Source of the DNA: Sphingobium sp.
GTDB lineage: Bacteria > Pseudomonadota > Alphaproteobacteria > Sphingomonadales > Sphingomonadaceae
DNA: 9,751 nt
Direction: 5' to 3'
Assembly (NCBI GenBank): GCA_030148625.1
Contig: JASBTC010000288.1
Location: 1-9,751, forward strand
Shown here: positions 1-7,409 of the stretch, piece after piece
Layout: each line of letters opens with the position of its first letter
Numbering within the stretch: position 1 is the stretch's first letter
Notes under the pieces: model-generated
What the model was told of the DNA's origin: nothing
What the model saw: the letters and a program-made list of their open reading frames with translations, nothing else
Databases searched by the model: none
Program-made: the position numbers and the translations under genes

Positions 1-90
1 CACGCAGGGGCTCACGCCGGCCCATCGCCGGGGGGGGGCGCCCACCGCGATGCCTCATTAATTGCTGTCGCTTGTAGGCATCGCACTCTC

Positions 91-181
91 GCCCCAAAAC
101 GGCATGGGGCAACGACATCGCATTTCCCCTCCACCACCGACCTGCGGTCGGCGGTCCCCCTCCCCATCAAAGATGGGGAGG
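91..181. repeat. REP-like intergenic element with two to three hairpins
   Basis: Three inverted repeats lie close together downstream of the OsmC gene. The first has arms GCCCC (91-95) and GGGGC (106-110) around a 10-base loop. The second is a stem at 133-155 with core CCGACC, loop TGC and GGTCGG, extended by three more pairs after one A-C mismatch. The third is a perfect 10-bp stem, 159-168 with 172-181, and an AAA loop. Neither strand has a T-run directly after the strong stems, so an intrinsic terminator is unlikely. Paired GC-rich hairpins built on CTCCCC/GGGGAG and an ACCGCC-like box resemble repetitive intergenic elements I recall from sphingomonad genomes. Copy number cannot be judged from one window. 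The rest of 1-214 shows no supportable gene, only a nine-G run at 30-38. Confidence 0.55.
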
Positions 182-214
182 AGAAAAACCTTGAATACCA
201 CCTTCTCGAAAAGC

Positions 215-643
215 TCAACCGGTGGCGAGACTCGTCTCGATCACCGGATCGCCCTGCAGCGTGCGCTGGATCGGACATTTGGCCGCGATTTCGAGCAGTT
301 TCGCGCGCTGCTCGTCCGACAAAGCGGGGCCGTGCAGCCGGATCACCTTGGTGAAATGATCGGTCCAGGCCGGGCGGCCTTCGATATCGCCCTTGCGATG
401 GGTCAGGCCGACCTCGACCTCGTCGAGCGGCCAGCCCTTTTGCCGCGCATAGAGCCGGATCGTCATCGCGGTGCATTCGCCGAGCGCCGCAAGCAGCAGG
501 TCATAGGGGGCGGGCCCGAGATTGCGGCCGCCCACCGCTTCGGGCTCGTCGCCGTCGATGACATGGCCCGATACGGTGATGCGGACCGCGAAATCGCTCG
601 CGCCGCTTTCCTGGACGAGCGCGTCGATCCTGTCGCCAGCCAT
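215..643 (-). CDS. OsmC/Ohr-family peroxide-stress protein
   Basis: A 142-residue protein of the OsmC/Ohr superfamily, whose members are mostly cytosolic thiol-dependent reductases of organic hydroperoxides. The two family cysteines are visible: Cys57 in LGECTAM at the start of the long central helix, and Cys123 in KCPIQRTL. The usual second-cysteine box is close to CP-x-H-RTL, so Gln126 in place of His is a small departure. The region GRNLGPAPYDLLLAAL just before Cys57 also fits the family. The length suits a single-domain OsmC protein. The ATG at 643 was chosen because the family-like sequence begins right after it and the upstream reading frame is the antisense of the TlpA-like gene. It starts 5 bp after that gene's stop, so the two are probably co-transcribed and both concern thiol/redox chemistry. 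The exact substrate is not known from sequence. Confidence 0.85.
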   Translation of the reverse strand: MAGDRIDALVQESGASDFAVRITVSGHVIDGDEPEAVGGRNLGPAPYDLLLAALGECTAMTIRLYARQKGWPLDEVEVGLTHRKGDIEGRPAWTDHFTKVIRLHGPALSDEQRAKLLEIAAKCPIQRTLQGDPVIETSLATG

Positions 644-648
644 GCCGC

Positions 649-1254
649 CTATCCCAGGGGCGCGGCGAGCAGGGTGTTCGCGCGCGGACCGTTCCAGTCC
701 ATGCCCCCGATCACGCGCCAGACCTCGCGCCCCTCGGCATCGTAGAGGATCGTCGTCGGCAACATGCCGCTGCCATAGTTGATGCCGAGCCTGTTCTCGG
801 GATCGAGATAGGGCTGGAGCATCGCGAATCCCTTTTTCGCGAACCAGGGGCCGACAACGGCACCGCCCTTGCTGTCCTGCGCCACGGTGAGCACGGTCAG
901 CTTGCCGCGCGTGCGCTGCGCGAGCGCATCGAGCGTCGGCATCTCCTTGACGCAGGGCGCGCACCAGGTCGCCCAGAGATTGACCAGCACGGGCTTGCCC
1001 TTGAAGTCGGCGAGCCGGACGGTCTTGCCGCCGGGGGCCTCGAACGCATCGGCGGGCGCCGGCTTGCCCCGATTCTCGATATCGAGCGTGCCGGCCAGTT
1101 CCTCTTCGGCAGGTTCGGCGCCCGCCGCGTTGCCGCTTGCCGGCGGTGCGGCGGTTTCGGCGTTCGCACTCGCTGGCGGGCTGGTCTGCGATTGCCTATC
1201 GCATCCGCCGAGCGCGAGGCAGCCGAGCGGGAGAAGCAAAATCAGCGATCGCAA
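649..1254 (-). CDS. TlpA-family thiol:disulfide lipoprotein
   Basis: A 201-residue membrane-anchored thioredoxin-fold protein. With a TTG start at 1254 the N-terminus [18 protein letters not shown] is a textbook lipoprotein signal: lipobox LGGC and lipidated Cys18. Asp19 follows it, which in E. coli would keep the lipoprotein in the inner membrane. An Ala/Pro-rich tether (about 20-55) leads to a TlpA/ResA/DsbE-like domain with the redox motif WCAPC (97-101) and the cis-Pro segment MLPTT (Pro166). The family reduces or exchanges disulfides in periplasmic proteins, for example in cytochrome c maturation; the client here is unknown. An ATG at 1272 is also in frame, but it would add a charged MLLEDL stretch before the signal, and GGAGGA (1264-1259) is correctly spaced for TTG1254. 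It is divergent from argH and followed by the OsmC gene 5 bp on. Confidence 0.88.
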   Translation of the reverse strand: MRSLILLLPLGCLALGGCDRQSQTSPPASANAETAAPPASGNAAGAEPAEEELAGTLDIENRGKPAPADAFEAPGGKTVRLADFKGKPVLVNLWATWCAPCVKEMPTLDALAQRTRGKLTVLTVAQDSKGGAVVGPWFAKKGFAMLQPYLDPENRLGINYGSGMLPTTILYDAEGREVWRVIGGMDWNGPRANTLLAAPLG

Positions 1255-1258
1255 CAAA

Positions 1259-1264
1259 TCCTCC
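1259..1264 (-). promoter_or_regulatory. Shine-Dalgarno sequence deciding the tlpA-like start
   Basis: On the minus strand GGAGGA runs from 1264 to 1259. GGAGG ends five bases before a TTG at 1254, which is near-ideal spacing. It lies inside the reading frame if the ATG at 1272 is used, so it argues for TTG1254. Its complement, TCCTCC, sits on the plus strand just before the argH ATG. Confidence 0.65.
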
Positions 1265-1270
1265 AACAGC

Positions 1271-2647
1271 ATGTGGGGCGGGCGCTTCAGCGAAGGGCCG
1301 GCATCGGTCATGCGCGAGATTAACGCATCGATCCCGTTCGACAAGCGGCTGTGGAGACAGGACATCGCCGGATCGAAGGCGCATGTCGCGATGCTGGCCC
1401 GGCAGGGCATCGTCGCGACCGCCGATGCGGCGACGATCACCGACGGGCTGGACCGTATCGCCGCCGAATATGCCGAGCATGGCGTGCCCGAGGATCTGGC
1501 GCTCGAGGACATCCATATGGTGACCGAGAGCCGGCTGGCCGAGCTGATCGGCCCCGCCGCCGGACGGCTGCACACCGCGCGCTCGCGCAACGACCAGGTC
1601 GCGACCGATTTCCGCCTGTGGGTGCGCGACGCGATCGACCAGGTCGAGGAAGCGCTTTCGGCGCTGCAGCGCGCGCTGGTGACGCGCGCCGGCGAGCATG
1701 CCGACAGCGTGATGCCCGGTTTCACCCATCTCCAGTCGGCGCAGCCCGTCACTCTGGGCCATCACCTGATGGCCTATTACGAGATGGTGTCGCGCGCCCG
1801 GTCGCGCTTCGCCGACGCGCGCATCCGGCTCAATCGCTGTCCGCTGGGCGCCGCTGCGCTGGCCGGCACCGGCTATCCGATCGACCGGCACGCGACCGCC
1901 GCGGCGCTGGGCTTCGACGGGCCCACCGCCAATTCGCTCGATTCGGTGTCCGACCGCGATTTCGCGCTCGATTATCTGATGGCGGCCACCCAGTGCAGCC
2001 TGCACCTCTCGCGGCTGGCCGAGGAATTCATCATCTGGGCGAGCCAGCCCTTCGGCTTCGTCTCGCTGTCCGACCAATGGTCGACGGGATCGTCGATCAT
2101 GCCGCAGAAGCGCAATCCCGACGCGGCCGAGCTGGTGCGCGGCCATTCGGGGCGGATCGCGGGCTGCATGACCGCGCTCGTCATCACGATGAAGGGGCTG
2201 CCACTCGCCTATTCGAAGGACATGCAGGACGACAAGCCGCCGGTGTTCGAGGCGCACGACCTGCTCGGCCTGTCGATCGCGGCGATGACGGGCATGGTCG
2301 AAAGCGCGACATTCCGCACCGACCGGATGCGGGCGCTTGCCGAAAGCGGCTTTTCGACCGCGACCGACCTGGCCGACTGGCTGGTCCGCGAGGCCGGCCT
2401 GCCGTTCCGCGAGGCGCATCACGTCACCGGCCGCGCGGTCAAGCTGGCCGAGGATCGCGGCTGCCGGCTCGACCAATTGCCGCTCGACGCGCTGCAAGCG
2501 GTCGATCCGCGTATCGCCGAAAGCTGTTTCGCGCTATTGAGCGTCGACGCGTCGGTGGCGAGCCGCGCCAGCCATGGCGGCACCGCGCCGTCCGAAGTGC
2601 GCAAGCGCGTCGCCGAGGCCAGGGGCACGCTGGGAATGACCGAATGA
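1271..2647 (+). CDS. argH: Argininosuccinate lyase
   Basis: A 458-residue cytosolic enzyme that splits argininosuccinate into arginine and fumarate, the last step of arginine synthesis. Its length is typical. Family landmarks in order: N-terminal [16 protein letters not shown] (101-110), part of the substrate site; FTHLQSAQP (151-159) with the conserved His153; and the fumarase/aspartase-superfamily signature [12 protein letters not shown] (273-284) with catalytic Ser275 and Lys280. The protein is a homotetramer in known relatives. The ATG at 1271 is chosen because WGGRF is the conserved start of the family and no ATG, GTG or TTG precedes it closely in frame. There is no Shine-Dalgarno sequence before it; the plus strand reads TCCTCC there, so it may be translated from a very short leader or leaderless. 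The stop overlaps the next start (ATGA), which implies coupling to the small lipoprotein. Confidence 0.97.
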   Translation: MWGGRFSEGPASVMREINASIPFDKRLWRQDIAGSKAHVAMLARQGIVATADAATITDGLDRIAAEYAEHGVPEDLALEDIHMVTESRLAELIGPAAGRLHTARSRNDQVATDFRLWVRDAIDQVEEALSALQRALVTRAGEHADSVMPGFTHLQSAQPVTLGHHLMAYYEMVSRARSRFADARIRLNRCPLGAAALAGTGYPIDRHATAAALGFDGPTANSLDSVSDRDFALDYLMAATQCSLHLSRLAEEFIIWASQPFGFVSLSDQWSTGSSIMPQKRNPDAAELVRGHSGRIAGCMTALVITMKGLPLAYSKDMQDDKPPVFEAHDLLGLSIAAMTGMVESATFRTDRMRALAESGFSTATDLADWLVREAGLPFREAHHVTGRAVKLAEDRGCRLDQLPLDALQAVDPRIAESCFALLSVDASVASRASHGGTAPSEVRKRVAEARGTLGMTE

Positions 2648-2892
2648 GAAAGCCGTCCGCCCTTTTGACGATCCTGGTGCTGAGCGCGGCGCTCTCCGCG
2701 TGCGGCAGCAAGAAGCAGCTCACGCGTCCGGCGGGCGATCCGGTGCCGCCCAAGCCCGTCATGGCCGAAACCGCGCCGACATCCGACGCGCTCGTGACCC
2801 CCGATTCGCAGGCACGCCCCGACCGGAACGACGAAGTGCTCAAGCGCTCGCAGCGGCGCGGCGACGACCGTTTCGACCTGCCGCCGACATAG
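2644..2892 (+). CDS. Small lipoprotein encoded after argH
   Basis: An 82-residue protein with a clear lipoprotein signal: a basic MRK start, a hydrophobic core, and lipobox LSAC with Cys20 as the lipidated residue. Gly21 at the +2 position does not signal inner-membrane retention. The mature part is short, polar and rich in Pro, Asp and Arg, without recognisable fold motifs, and probably disordered. The segment [18 protein letters not shown] and the final FDLPP resemble, from memory, small lipoproteins found after argH in other sphingomonads. Position beside argH/lysA and size also recall the LptM (YifL) group of short lipoproteins near lysA-dapF in other proteobacteria, but the LptM GxKGPL box after the cysteine is not clear here (it reads GSKKQL). 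The start overlaps the argH stop by ATGA. Function is unknown. Confidence 0.82.
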   Translation: MRKPSALLTILVLSAALSACGSKKQLTRPAGDPVPPKPVMAETAPTSDALVTPDSQARPDRNDEVLKRSQRRGDDRFDLPPT

Positions 2893-2922
2893 AAGGGCAC
2901 CTGCGCGCGGACGGCAGGCCTT

Positions 2923-2961
2923 GATTCGCGCAACGGTCTGATTCAGCCTGCGCAATGAATC
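2923..2961. promoter_or_regulatory. Imperfect inverted repeat in the hscC leader
   Basis: In the 91-bp gap before the Hsp70 gene, GATTC-GCGCA (2923-2932) pairs with TGCGC (2949-2953) and GAATC (2957-2961), with an AAT bulge and a 16-base loop that itself contains CTGATTCAG. The element ends 22 bases before the ATG at 2984. It could be an operator, a leader hairpin or chance. No T-run follows, so it is not a convincing terminator for argH. It is not the CIRCE heat-shock operator, and I see no clear sigma-32 promoter. Confidence 0.35.
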
Positions 2962-2983
2962 GAGTTCGGGGGCGCGTTCCATC

Positions 2984-4687
2984 ATGATTGTCGGTATCGA
3001 TCTTGGCACGACCAACAGTGCCATTGCGATCTGGCGCGACGGCAAGGCCGAGCTCATTCCGAACAGCCTGGGTGACCTGCTCACCCCATCCGCGGTCAGC
3101 CTGGGCGACGACGGCGCCTATCTGATCGGCATGGCCGCGCGCGAGCGCCAATCGACACACCCCGATCGCACCGCGACCGCCTTCAAACGCTATATGGGGA
3201 CGCAACAATCCGTCGCGCTGGGGCGCAAGGGTTTTTCGGCCGAGGATCTTTCCGCGCTGGTGCTGCGCAGCCTGAAAGCCGATGCGGAAGCGTATCTCGG
3301 CGTCCCCGTGACGTCGGCGGTCATCACCGTTCCCGCCTATTTCAACGACCGCCAGCGCAAGGCGACGCGCCGGGCGGGCGAAGCCGCGGGCTTCACCGTC
3401 GAGCGGCTGGTCAACGAACCGACGGCAGCGGCGCTGGCATACGGCATCCATGATCTGGACGAGGAGGCACCCTTCCTGGTCTTCGATCTTGGCGGCGGCA
3501 CCTTCGACGTTTCGATCGTCGAGATCTTCAACGGCATCATCGAGGTCCGCGCATCGGCCGGCGACAACCGGCTGGGTGGCGAGGATTTCAACGACGTGAT
3601 CGTCGATATCGCGCGCGAAAGGCTCGATCCCGACAACAAGCTGGCAGGCAAGGAAGCAAGCGCGTTTCGCGAGGTGCTGCGTGCCGCCGCGGAGCGCACC
3701 CGCCGTTCGCTGACCGATGCAGAGACGGCAACCTTCTCCGTGGTCTGGCGCGGCGAACGGCATGAAACCGAGATCGGCCAGGCCGATTTCGAGACGCGCG
3801 CCGAACCGCTGCTGACCCGGCTGCGCGAACCGGTGATGCGATCGATGCGCGACAGCGGCACCCGCAGCGAAACCCTGCGCGAAGTGATCCTGGTCGGCGG
3901 ATCGACGCGGATGCCGGTGATCCGCAAGATCGCGACGCGCATGTTCGGGCGCTTTCCCAATCACGCCCTGCATCCCGATCATGCGGTTGCCCTGGGCGCC
4001 GCGGTGCAGGCTGGGCTGAAGTCGCGCGACGCCGCGCTGGATGAGATTCGCCTGACCGACGTGTGCCCCTTCACGCTGGGCGTCGATGTTGCCGAACGCG
4101 ACGGAAACGGCATCCGGACCGGATTGTTCGCACCGATCATCGAGCGCAACACCGTGATTCCGGCAAGCCGCTCGCACTGGTTCTCCACCATGGCCGACGG
4201 CCAGCGGCAGGTGGAGTTCGGCATCTATCAGGGCGAAGCCAGGCTGGTTGCCGAGAATGTGAAGCTCGGCCAGATCAGCGTGCAGGTTCCCCCCAAACCG
4301 GCGGGTCACATCGCCATCGAATGCCGGTTCAGCTACGATGCCAGCGGATTGCTGGAGGTCGATGTTTCGATCCCCGATACCGGCGTGAGCCACCAGCTCG
4401 TGATCTGCGACGAGGAGGACAAACGCAGCGCCGACGAACTCGCCGCACGCCGGACAGCGCTCGCGGAGCTCAAGATCCACCCGCGCGACGATGCCGCCAA
4501 CGCCGCGGCGCTGGCGCGCGCGGCGCGCTGCTATGAAGGATTTCTGGGCGATATACGCGACTATGTCGGGCGACTGATCTCGCAGTTCGAAAGCGTCCTG
4601 GAACGACAGGATCCCCGCCAGATCGAAGAGACGCGCATCGAGCTGGAGAAGCAGCTCGACCAGATCGAGGGCGAGCGCTTCCTGTGA
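2984..4687 (+). CDS. hscC: HscC-type specialised Hsp70 chaperone
   Basis: A 567-residue cytosolic Hsp70. The nucleotide-binding domain (about 1-350) has GIDLGTTNS (4-12), VPAYFNDRQRKAT (116-128), NEPTAAALAYG (144-154), the phosphate-2 loop FDLGGGTFDVS (167-177) and VILVGGSTRMP (301-311). The linker and first substrate-domain strand read IRLTDVCPFTLG (355-366), not the DnaK-type VLLLDVTPLSLG. The beta substrate domain runs to about 475 and is followed by a short helical lid; there is no DnaK-like long tail. Length, linker and shortened lid match HscC (about 556 residues in E. coli) better than DnaK. By eye the subdomain IIB loop after about residue 243 is some six residues shorter than in DnaK, which suggests different nucleotide-exchange behaviour. 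The ATG is followed directly by the first phosphate motif; no strong Shine-Dalgarno sequence is seen (GGGGG at 2968-2972 is 11 bases away). The stop overlaps the next gene at GTGA. HscC clients are poorly known. Confidence 0.88.
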   Translation: MIVGIDLGTTNSAIAIWRDGKAELIPNSLGDLLTPSAVSLGDDGAYLIGMAARERQSTHPDRTATAFKRYMGTQQSVALGRKGFSAEDLSALVLRSLKADAEAYLGVPVTSAVITVPAYFNDRQRKATRRAGEAAGFTVERLVNEPTAAALAYGIHDLDEEAPFLVFDLGGGTFDVSIVEIFNGIIEVRASAGDNRLGGEDFNDVIVDIARERLDPDNKLAGKEASAFREVLRAAAERTRRSLTDAETATFSVVWRGERHETEIGQADFETRAEPLLTRLREPVMRSMRDSGTRSETLREVILVGGSTRMPVIRKIATRMFGRFPNHALHPDHAVALGAAVQAGLKSRDAALDEIRLTDVCPFTLGVDVAERDGNGIRTGLFAPIIERNTVIPASRSHWFSTMADGQRQVEFGIYQGEARLVAENVKLGQISVQVPPKPAGHIAIECRFSYDASGLLEVDVSIPDTGVSHQLVICDEEDKRSADELAARRTALAELKIHPRDDAANAAALARAARCYEGFLGDIRDYVGRLISQFESVLERQDPRQIEETRIELEKQLDQIEGERFL

Positions 4688-5598
4688 GGAGCGATCAGGA
4701 TGCATGGCAGCGACTTGGAATCGCGCCAGGATCCGATACCCGCACGATCAAGCAAGCCTATGCGCGCTTGCTCAAGACGATCGATGTCGAGGCGGACAAG
4801 GTCGGATTCGTCACGCTGCGCGAGGCGATGGAGCAGGCAATCGCGCAGACCGCGGCAGAACCGTCACCCGCCTCGACCAGCGGAACGATATCCTCCCGGC
4901 CGATTGAAACGATACCGCCGACGATCGAGACGATCCGCGCGAAGCTGTCGGACCTCGCGGTGGCGTTGACCAGCGACGGTGGCGACGATCCGAAGGGGAA
5001 CCGGATCGAAACAAGCTGGAACCTCCTGATGGCCGAGCCGGAGTTGCAGAAGGCCGATGTCGCACCCGAGATAGAGCAAAGGCTTGCGGCGATGATCGCG
5101 CGGAATGCTCCCCGGTCCAACGCCTTGCTCCAGCCGGCGATCACCAGATTGGGCTGGTCGGATGAGACAGGGGCGACGTCGAACCGCGACATTCGCAAGA
5201 TACTCGCGCGTCAGCGCGACCTCGACTTTCTCGCGCATGCGGCCAATGGCGAACACGCCCAGGGCTGGGCCGCGCTTCAGATATTGCCGTCCGAAACCCC
5301 GGCAAGGCAACTGCGCGGCGCCGAAGACGCCGTCGGCGCCTTGCTTCGAAAGATCCGTTTCGATCATCCTGGTGCGGAGAGCGCGCTGGACCGGGCCAAG
5401 GCCGACGCGTGGATCACGCATCTCGAACAAGGCTGGTGGGATTTTTCACCCAACATGGCACCCGACACCGTGTTCGATGAGCCCAGCGAAAATGACTGGG
5501 ATCCCGACCGGCGAAGGAAAGGGCATTGGACGCGCTGGGTCTGGCCATCCATCTTCGCATTCATCGCGCTCCATATCCTGGCGATATTCCTGCTGTGA
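4684..5598 (+). CDS. Tail-anchored J-like partner of HscC (DjlB/DjlC-like)
   Basis: A 304-residue protein with an N-terminal J-like domain (about 5-55). DAWQRLGIAPGSDTRTI matches helix I and its loop, KQAYARLLK matches helix II, and GFVTLREAMEQAI matches helix III. Where canonical J-domains have HPD the sequence reads DVE (34-36), so the motif that triggers Hsp70 ATP hydrolysis is missing. A polar Ser/Pro/Thr linker (58-80) leads to a helical domain (about 81-250) that resembles the middle of the next gene's product, including RQRDL-x-FL (176-183). The C-terminus is a single hydrophobic helix (about 285-304) preceded by RRRK, so the J-like part should face the cytosol as in a tail-anchored protein. 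The GTG start overlaps the hscC stop. Six ATA codons stand out against none found in argH or lysA. The pairing with HscC is inferred from gene order and from E. coli DjlB/DjlC. Confidence 0.75.
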   Translation: MRSDQDAWQRLGIAPGSDTRTIKQAYARLLKTIDVEADKVGFVTLREAMEQAIAQTAAEPSPASTSGTISSRPIETIPPTIETIRAKLSDLAVALTSDGGDDPKGNRIETSWNLLMAEPELQKADVAPEIEQRLAAMIARNAPRSNALLQPAITRLGWSDETGATSNRDIRKILARQRDLDFLAHAANGEHAQGWAALQILPSETPARQLRGAEDAVGALLRKIRFDHPGAESALDRAKADAWITHLEQGWWDFSPNMAPDTVFDEPSENDWDPDRRRKGHWTRWVWPSIFAFIALHILAIFLL

Positions 5599-7409
5599 GC
5601 GAGAGACTTACCGCCTGGCAGACGCTCGGGATCGATGCCGAGGGCAGCGACGAGCGCATGGTCAAACGCGCTTACGCCCAGAAGCTGAAAACGATCGATG
5701 TCGATGCCGATCCAGCCGCATTCATTGCGCTGCGCAAAGCGATGGACCAGGCGCTGGGCGAGATCCGCTGGCGCGAGCATCCGGACGCGGATGATTGGGA
5801 AAATGATCGCGAAGACGCGGAAGAGACCCTCTTCGTCACCGCGCAAGCCGAACCCGCGTCCGAACCGCTTGCTGCCCAGGCCACCGCGCCCGTGGCCGAA
5901 GCAGCGCCCCCGAGGAACGCGAAGCCCGATCCGCTGGCGGCGCTCAACGACGAACTCAAACTGCTCTCGGGACTTCTGTTCGGCGAGCAGGGCGAGGACG
6001 GCGGCGCCTGGCAGATCGAACTCTGCTGGCAGCAGATTTCCGCGAATCCCGCGTTGGACAGGATCGATGTGCTCGCCGATGTCGAGCAATGGTTCGCGGG
6101 CGCGATCGCGCAAAGCCTGCCGCGATCGGATCCGCTCGTCTGGCCGGCGATCAAATTCTTCAACTGGTCGGGCGACGAGCGGCGCTGGAACGGCGACGGA
6201 CGCGTCGCGGCGATATTGCGCCGCCAGCGCGACCTGTATTTCCTCCACCAGCTCGCCCAGCCCGACAATCTGCTGCACTACGCATTCAACCTGCTCCACC
6301 AGTCTCCGGCGGAAGTGGCACCGGCCCAACTCAAGCGCTCGGACAACGGCGTGCGGATCCTGCTGCGCAGCATCCGCTATCATTTCCCGACCGCCGAATG
6401 GAATTTCGACGAAGCCAAGGTCCAGGCCTGGCTCGATCATCTCGAAGCGCCGCCCACCGGGCTCCTGGCAAAGCTGGGTTCGGGAGACGGGCACCCCGTG
6501 TTCGACAATGGCCTGGTCTTCGACGGGCAGACCGTTTCCGGCGGCGGATTGGGCGCAGCAGTCGATACGGCCCCGGACGCGCAGTCGACGCCACCGCTGG
6601 TTTGGGTGGGCCTGTTGTTCATGCCCTATGTCGCGTGCTGGTGGACCTTGCGCAAAGGCTATCCGGTCTGGGCACGGCTGGCGGCGTTCGGTTGGGCAGC
6701 AATCGTGTTGATATTCGTCATGTCATCCGATCGACCCGCGGGAAATCCGGGCAACCGGAGCGCCCCGACCGCAACTTCGGATCCGCTGCTTGAGCAGAAG
6801 GTCACCAACAGGCTCGCCACACTGGAGCTTGCCAATCCCGATTTCGCCGCCATCCGGACGAGCAAACCCGGCCTCTTCGCCAAATTGCGTGCAGCGGTGC
6901 AGGAACGGGAAATCGGTCTTCTCGACGACGATGCGATGTTCGAGCGGATCAGAGATGCGATCGACCGCGCCTATGAAAGCGCACTTCCAGATGCCGATCC
7001 AGACTTGCTGGCCGAGCATTTCCGATTGCAACAGGCGTGGCTGAACCAGCTATATCGCGTCAATCCCGCTGCCTGCATCGACGAAAGCCGGCCTTTCGAT
7101 CCCGCTTCGCTGCCCGATTCCTATCAGCGACGATTACGACAGCTCATTATCCAGGTCGTCACCCGCAATGGGGATCGCGCGATCGACGGCCCACCCATCG
7201 ACATGGCCGCGATGGTTCGGGAGGCCGCCGGATCGCTCGGCATCCCGCCAGACCAGTTCATCCGGCGTTTGTCGAACAAGCGCGACGCCCGATCGGCATG
7301 CGATGCCAAGCTGGCCCTGTTCCAGGCAATTGATGGCGAGCCCGAAGGCAGCATCGCGGCCTTTGTCAGAAGCGGCCTGGCCGGCACCCCCGCCAAGCCG
7401 GGCAATTGA
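5595..7409 (+). CDS. Larger membrane J-like partner of HscC with extra C-terminal domain
   Basis: A 604-residue protein. Its J-like domain (about 4-56) has LTAWQTLGIDAEGSDERMV, helix II KRAYAQKLK and helix III AAFIALRKAMDQAL; the HPD position reads DVD (35-37). An acidic then Ala/Pro-rich linker (62-110) leads to a helical domain (about 112-285) paralogous to the preceding protein, sharing RQRDL-x-FL (210-217), ILLRSIR-type and W-x-x-HLE segments. Two hydrophobic stretches follow (about 335-350 and 362-376), joined by a short loop with Arg353, Lys354 and Arg361. The last 210 residues form a domain I cannot name, largely helical by eye, with Cys494 and Cys569. The GTG start at 5595 overlaps the previous stop and is preferred over any upstream start because the J-like sequence begins there. 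It is the third gene of the hscC block; lysA follows after 49 bp. Function is inferred from context only. Confidence 0.72.
   Translation: MSERLTAWQTLGIDAEGSDERMVKRAYAQKLKTIDVDADPAAFIALRKAMDQALGEIRWREHPDADDWENDREDAEETLFVTAQAEPASEPLAAQATAPVAEAAPPRNAKPDPLAALNDELKLLSGLLFGEQGEDGGAWQIELCWQQISANPALDRIDVLADVEQWFAGAIAQSLPRSDPLVWPAIKFFNWSGDERRWNGDGRVAAILRRQRDLYFLHQLAQPDNLLHYAFNLLHQSPAEVAPAQLKRSDNGVRILLRSIRYHFPTAEWNFDEAKVQAWLDHLEAPPTGLLAKLGSGDGHPVFDNGLVFDGQTVSGGGLGAAVDTAPDAQSTPPLVWVGLLFMPYVACWWTLRKGYPVWARLAAFGWAAIVLIFVMSSDRPAGNPGNRSAPTATSDPLLEQKVTNRLATLELANPDFAAIRTSKPGLFAKLRAAVQEREIGLLDDDAMFERIRDAIDRAYESALPDADPDLLAEHFRLQQAWLNQLYRVNPAACIDESRPFDPASLPDSYQRRLRQLIIQVVTRNGDRAIDGPPIDMAAMVREAAGSLGIPPDQFIRRLSNKRDARSACDAKLALFQAIDGEPEGSIAAFVRSGLAGTPAKPGN

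Noticed and set aside
30..38. A run of nine G residues as a phase-variation tract
   Set aside because: It lies outside any gene I can support and next to no visible promoter; such a run is also a common site of sequencing error.
159..181. Possible intrinsic terminator for the OsmC transcript
   Set aside because: The stem is strong, but on the minus strand it is followed by GGGGGACC with no T-run; the TTTTT lies before the stem, not after it.
1196..2497. A 433-residue minus-strand frame opposite argH
   Set aside because: argH is certain from its signatures; this frame has no recognisable motif.
2984..4687. Calling the Hsp70 DnaK or HscA
   Set aside because: It is about 70 residues shorter than DnaK, has a TDVCPFTLG linker region and is followed by DjlB/C-like genes; no dnaJ, grpE or iron-sulfur (isc) genes are nearby.
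2840..4705. A 621-residue open frame on the minus strand opposite hscC
   Set aside because: It is antisense to a gene with all Hsp70 signatures. Long antisense frames are expected in GC-rich DNA, and the translation shows no family motifs.
5778..5786. A literal HPD string at residues 62-64 of the larger J-like protein
   Set aside because: It lies after helix III, at the start of the acidic linker, not in the helix II-III loop, so it is probably chance and not the J-domain catalytic motif.
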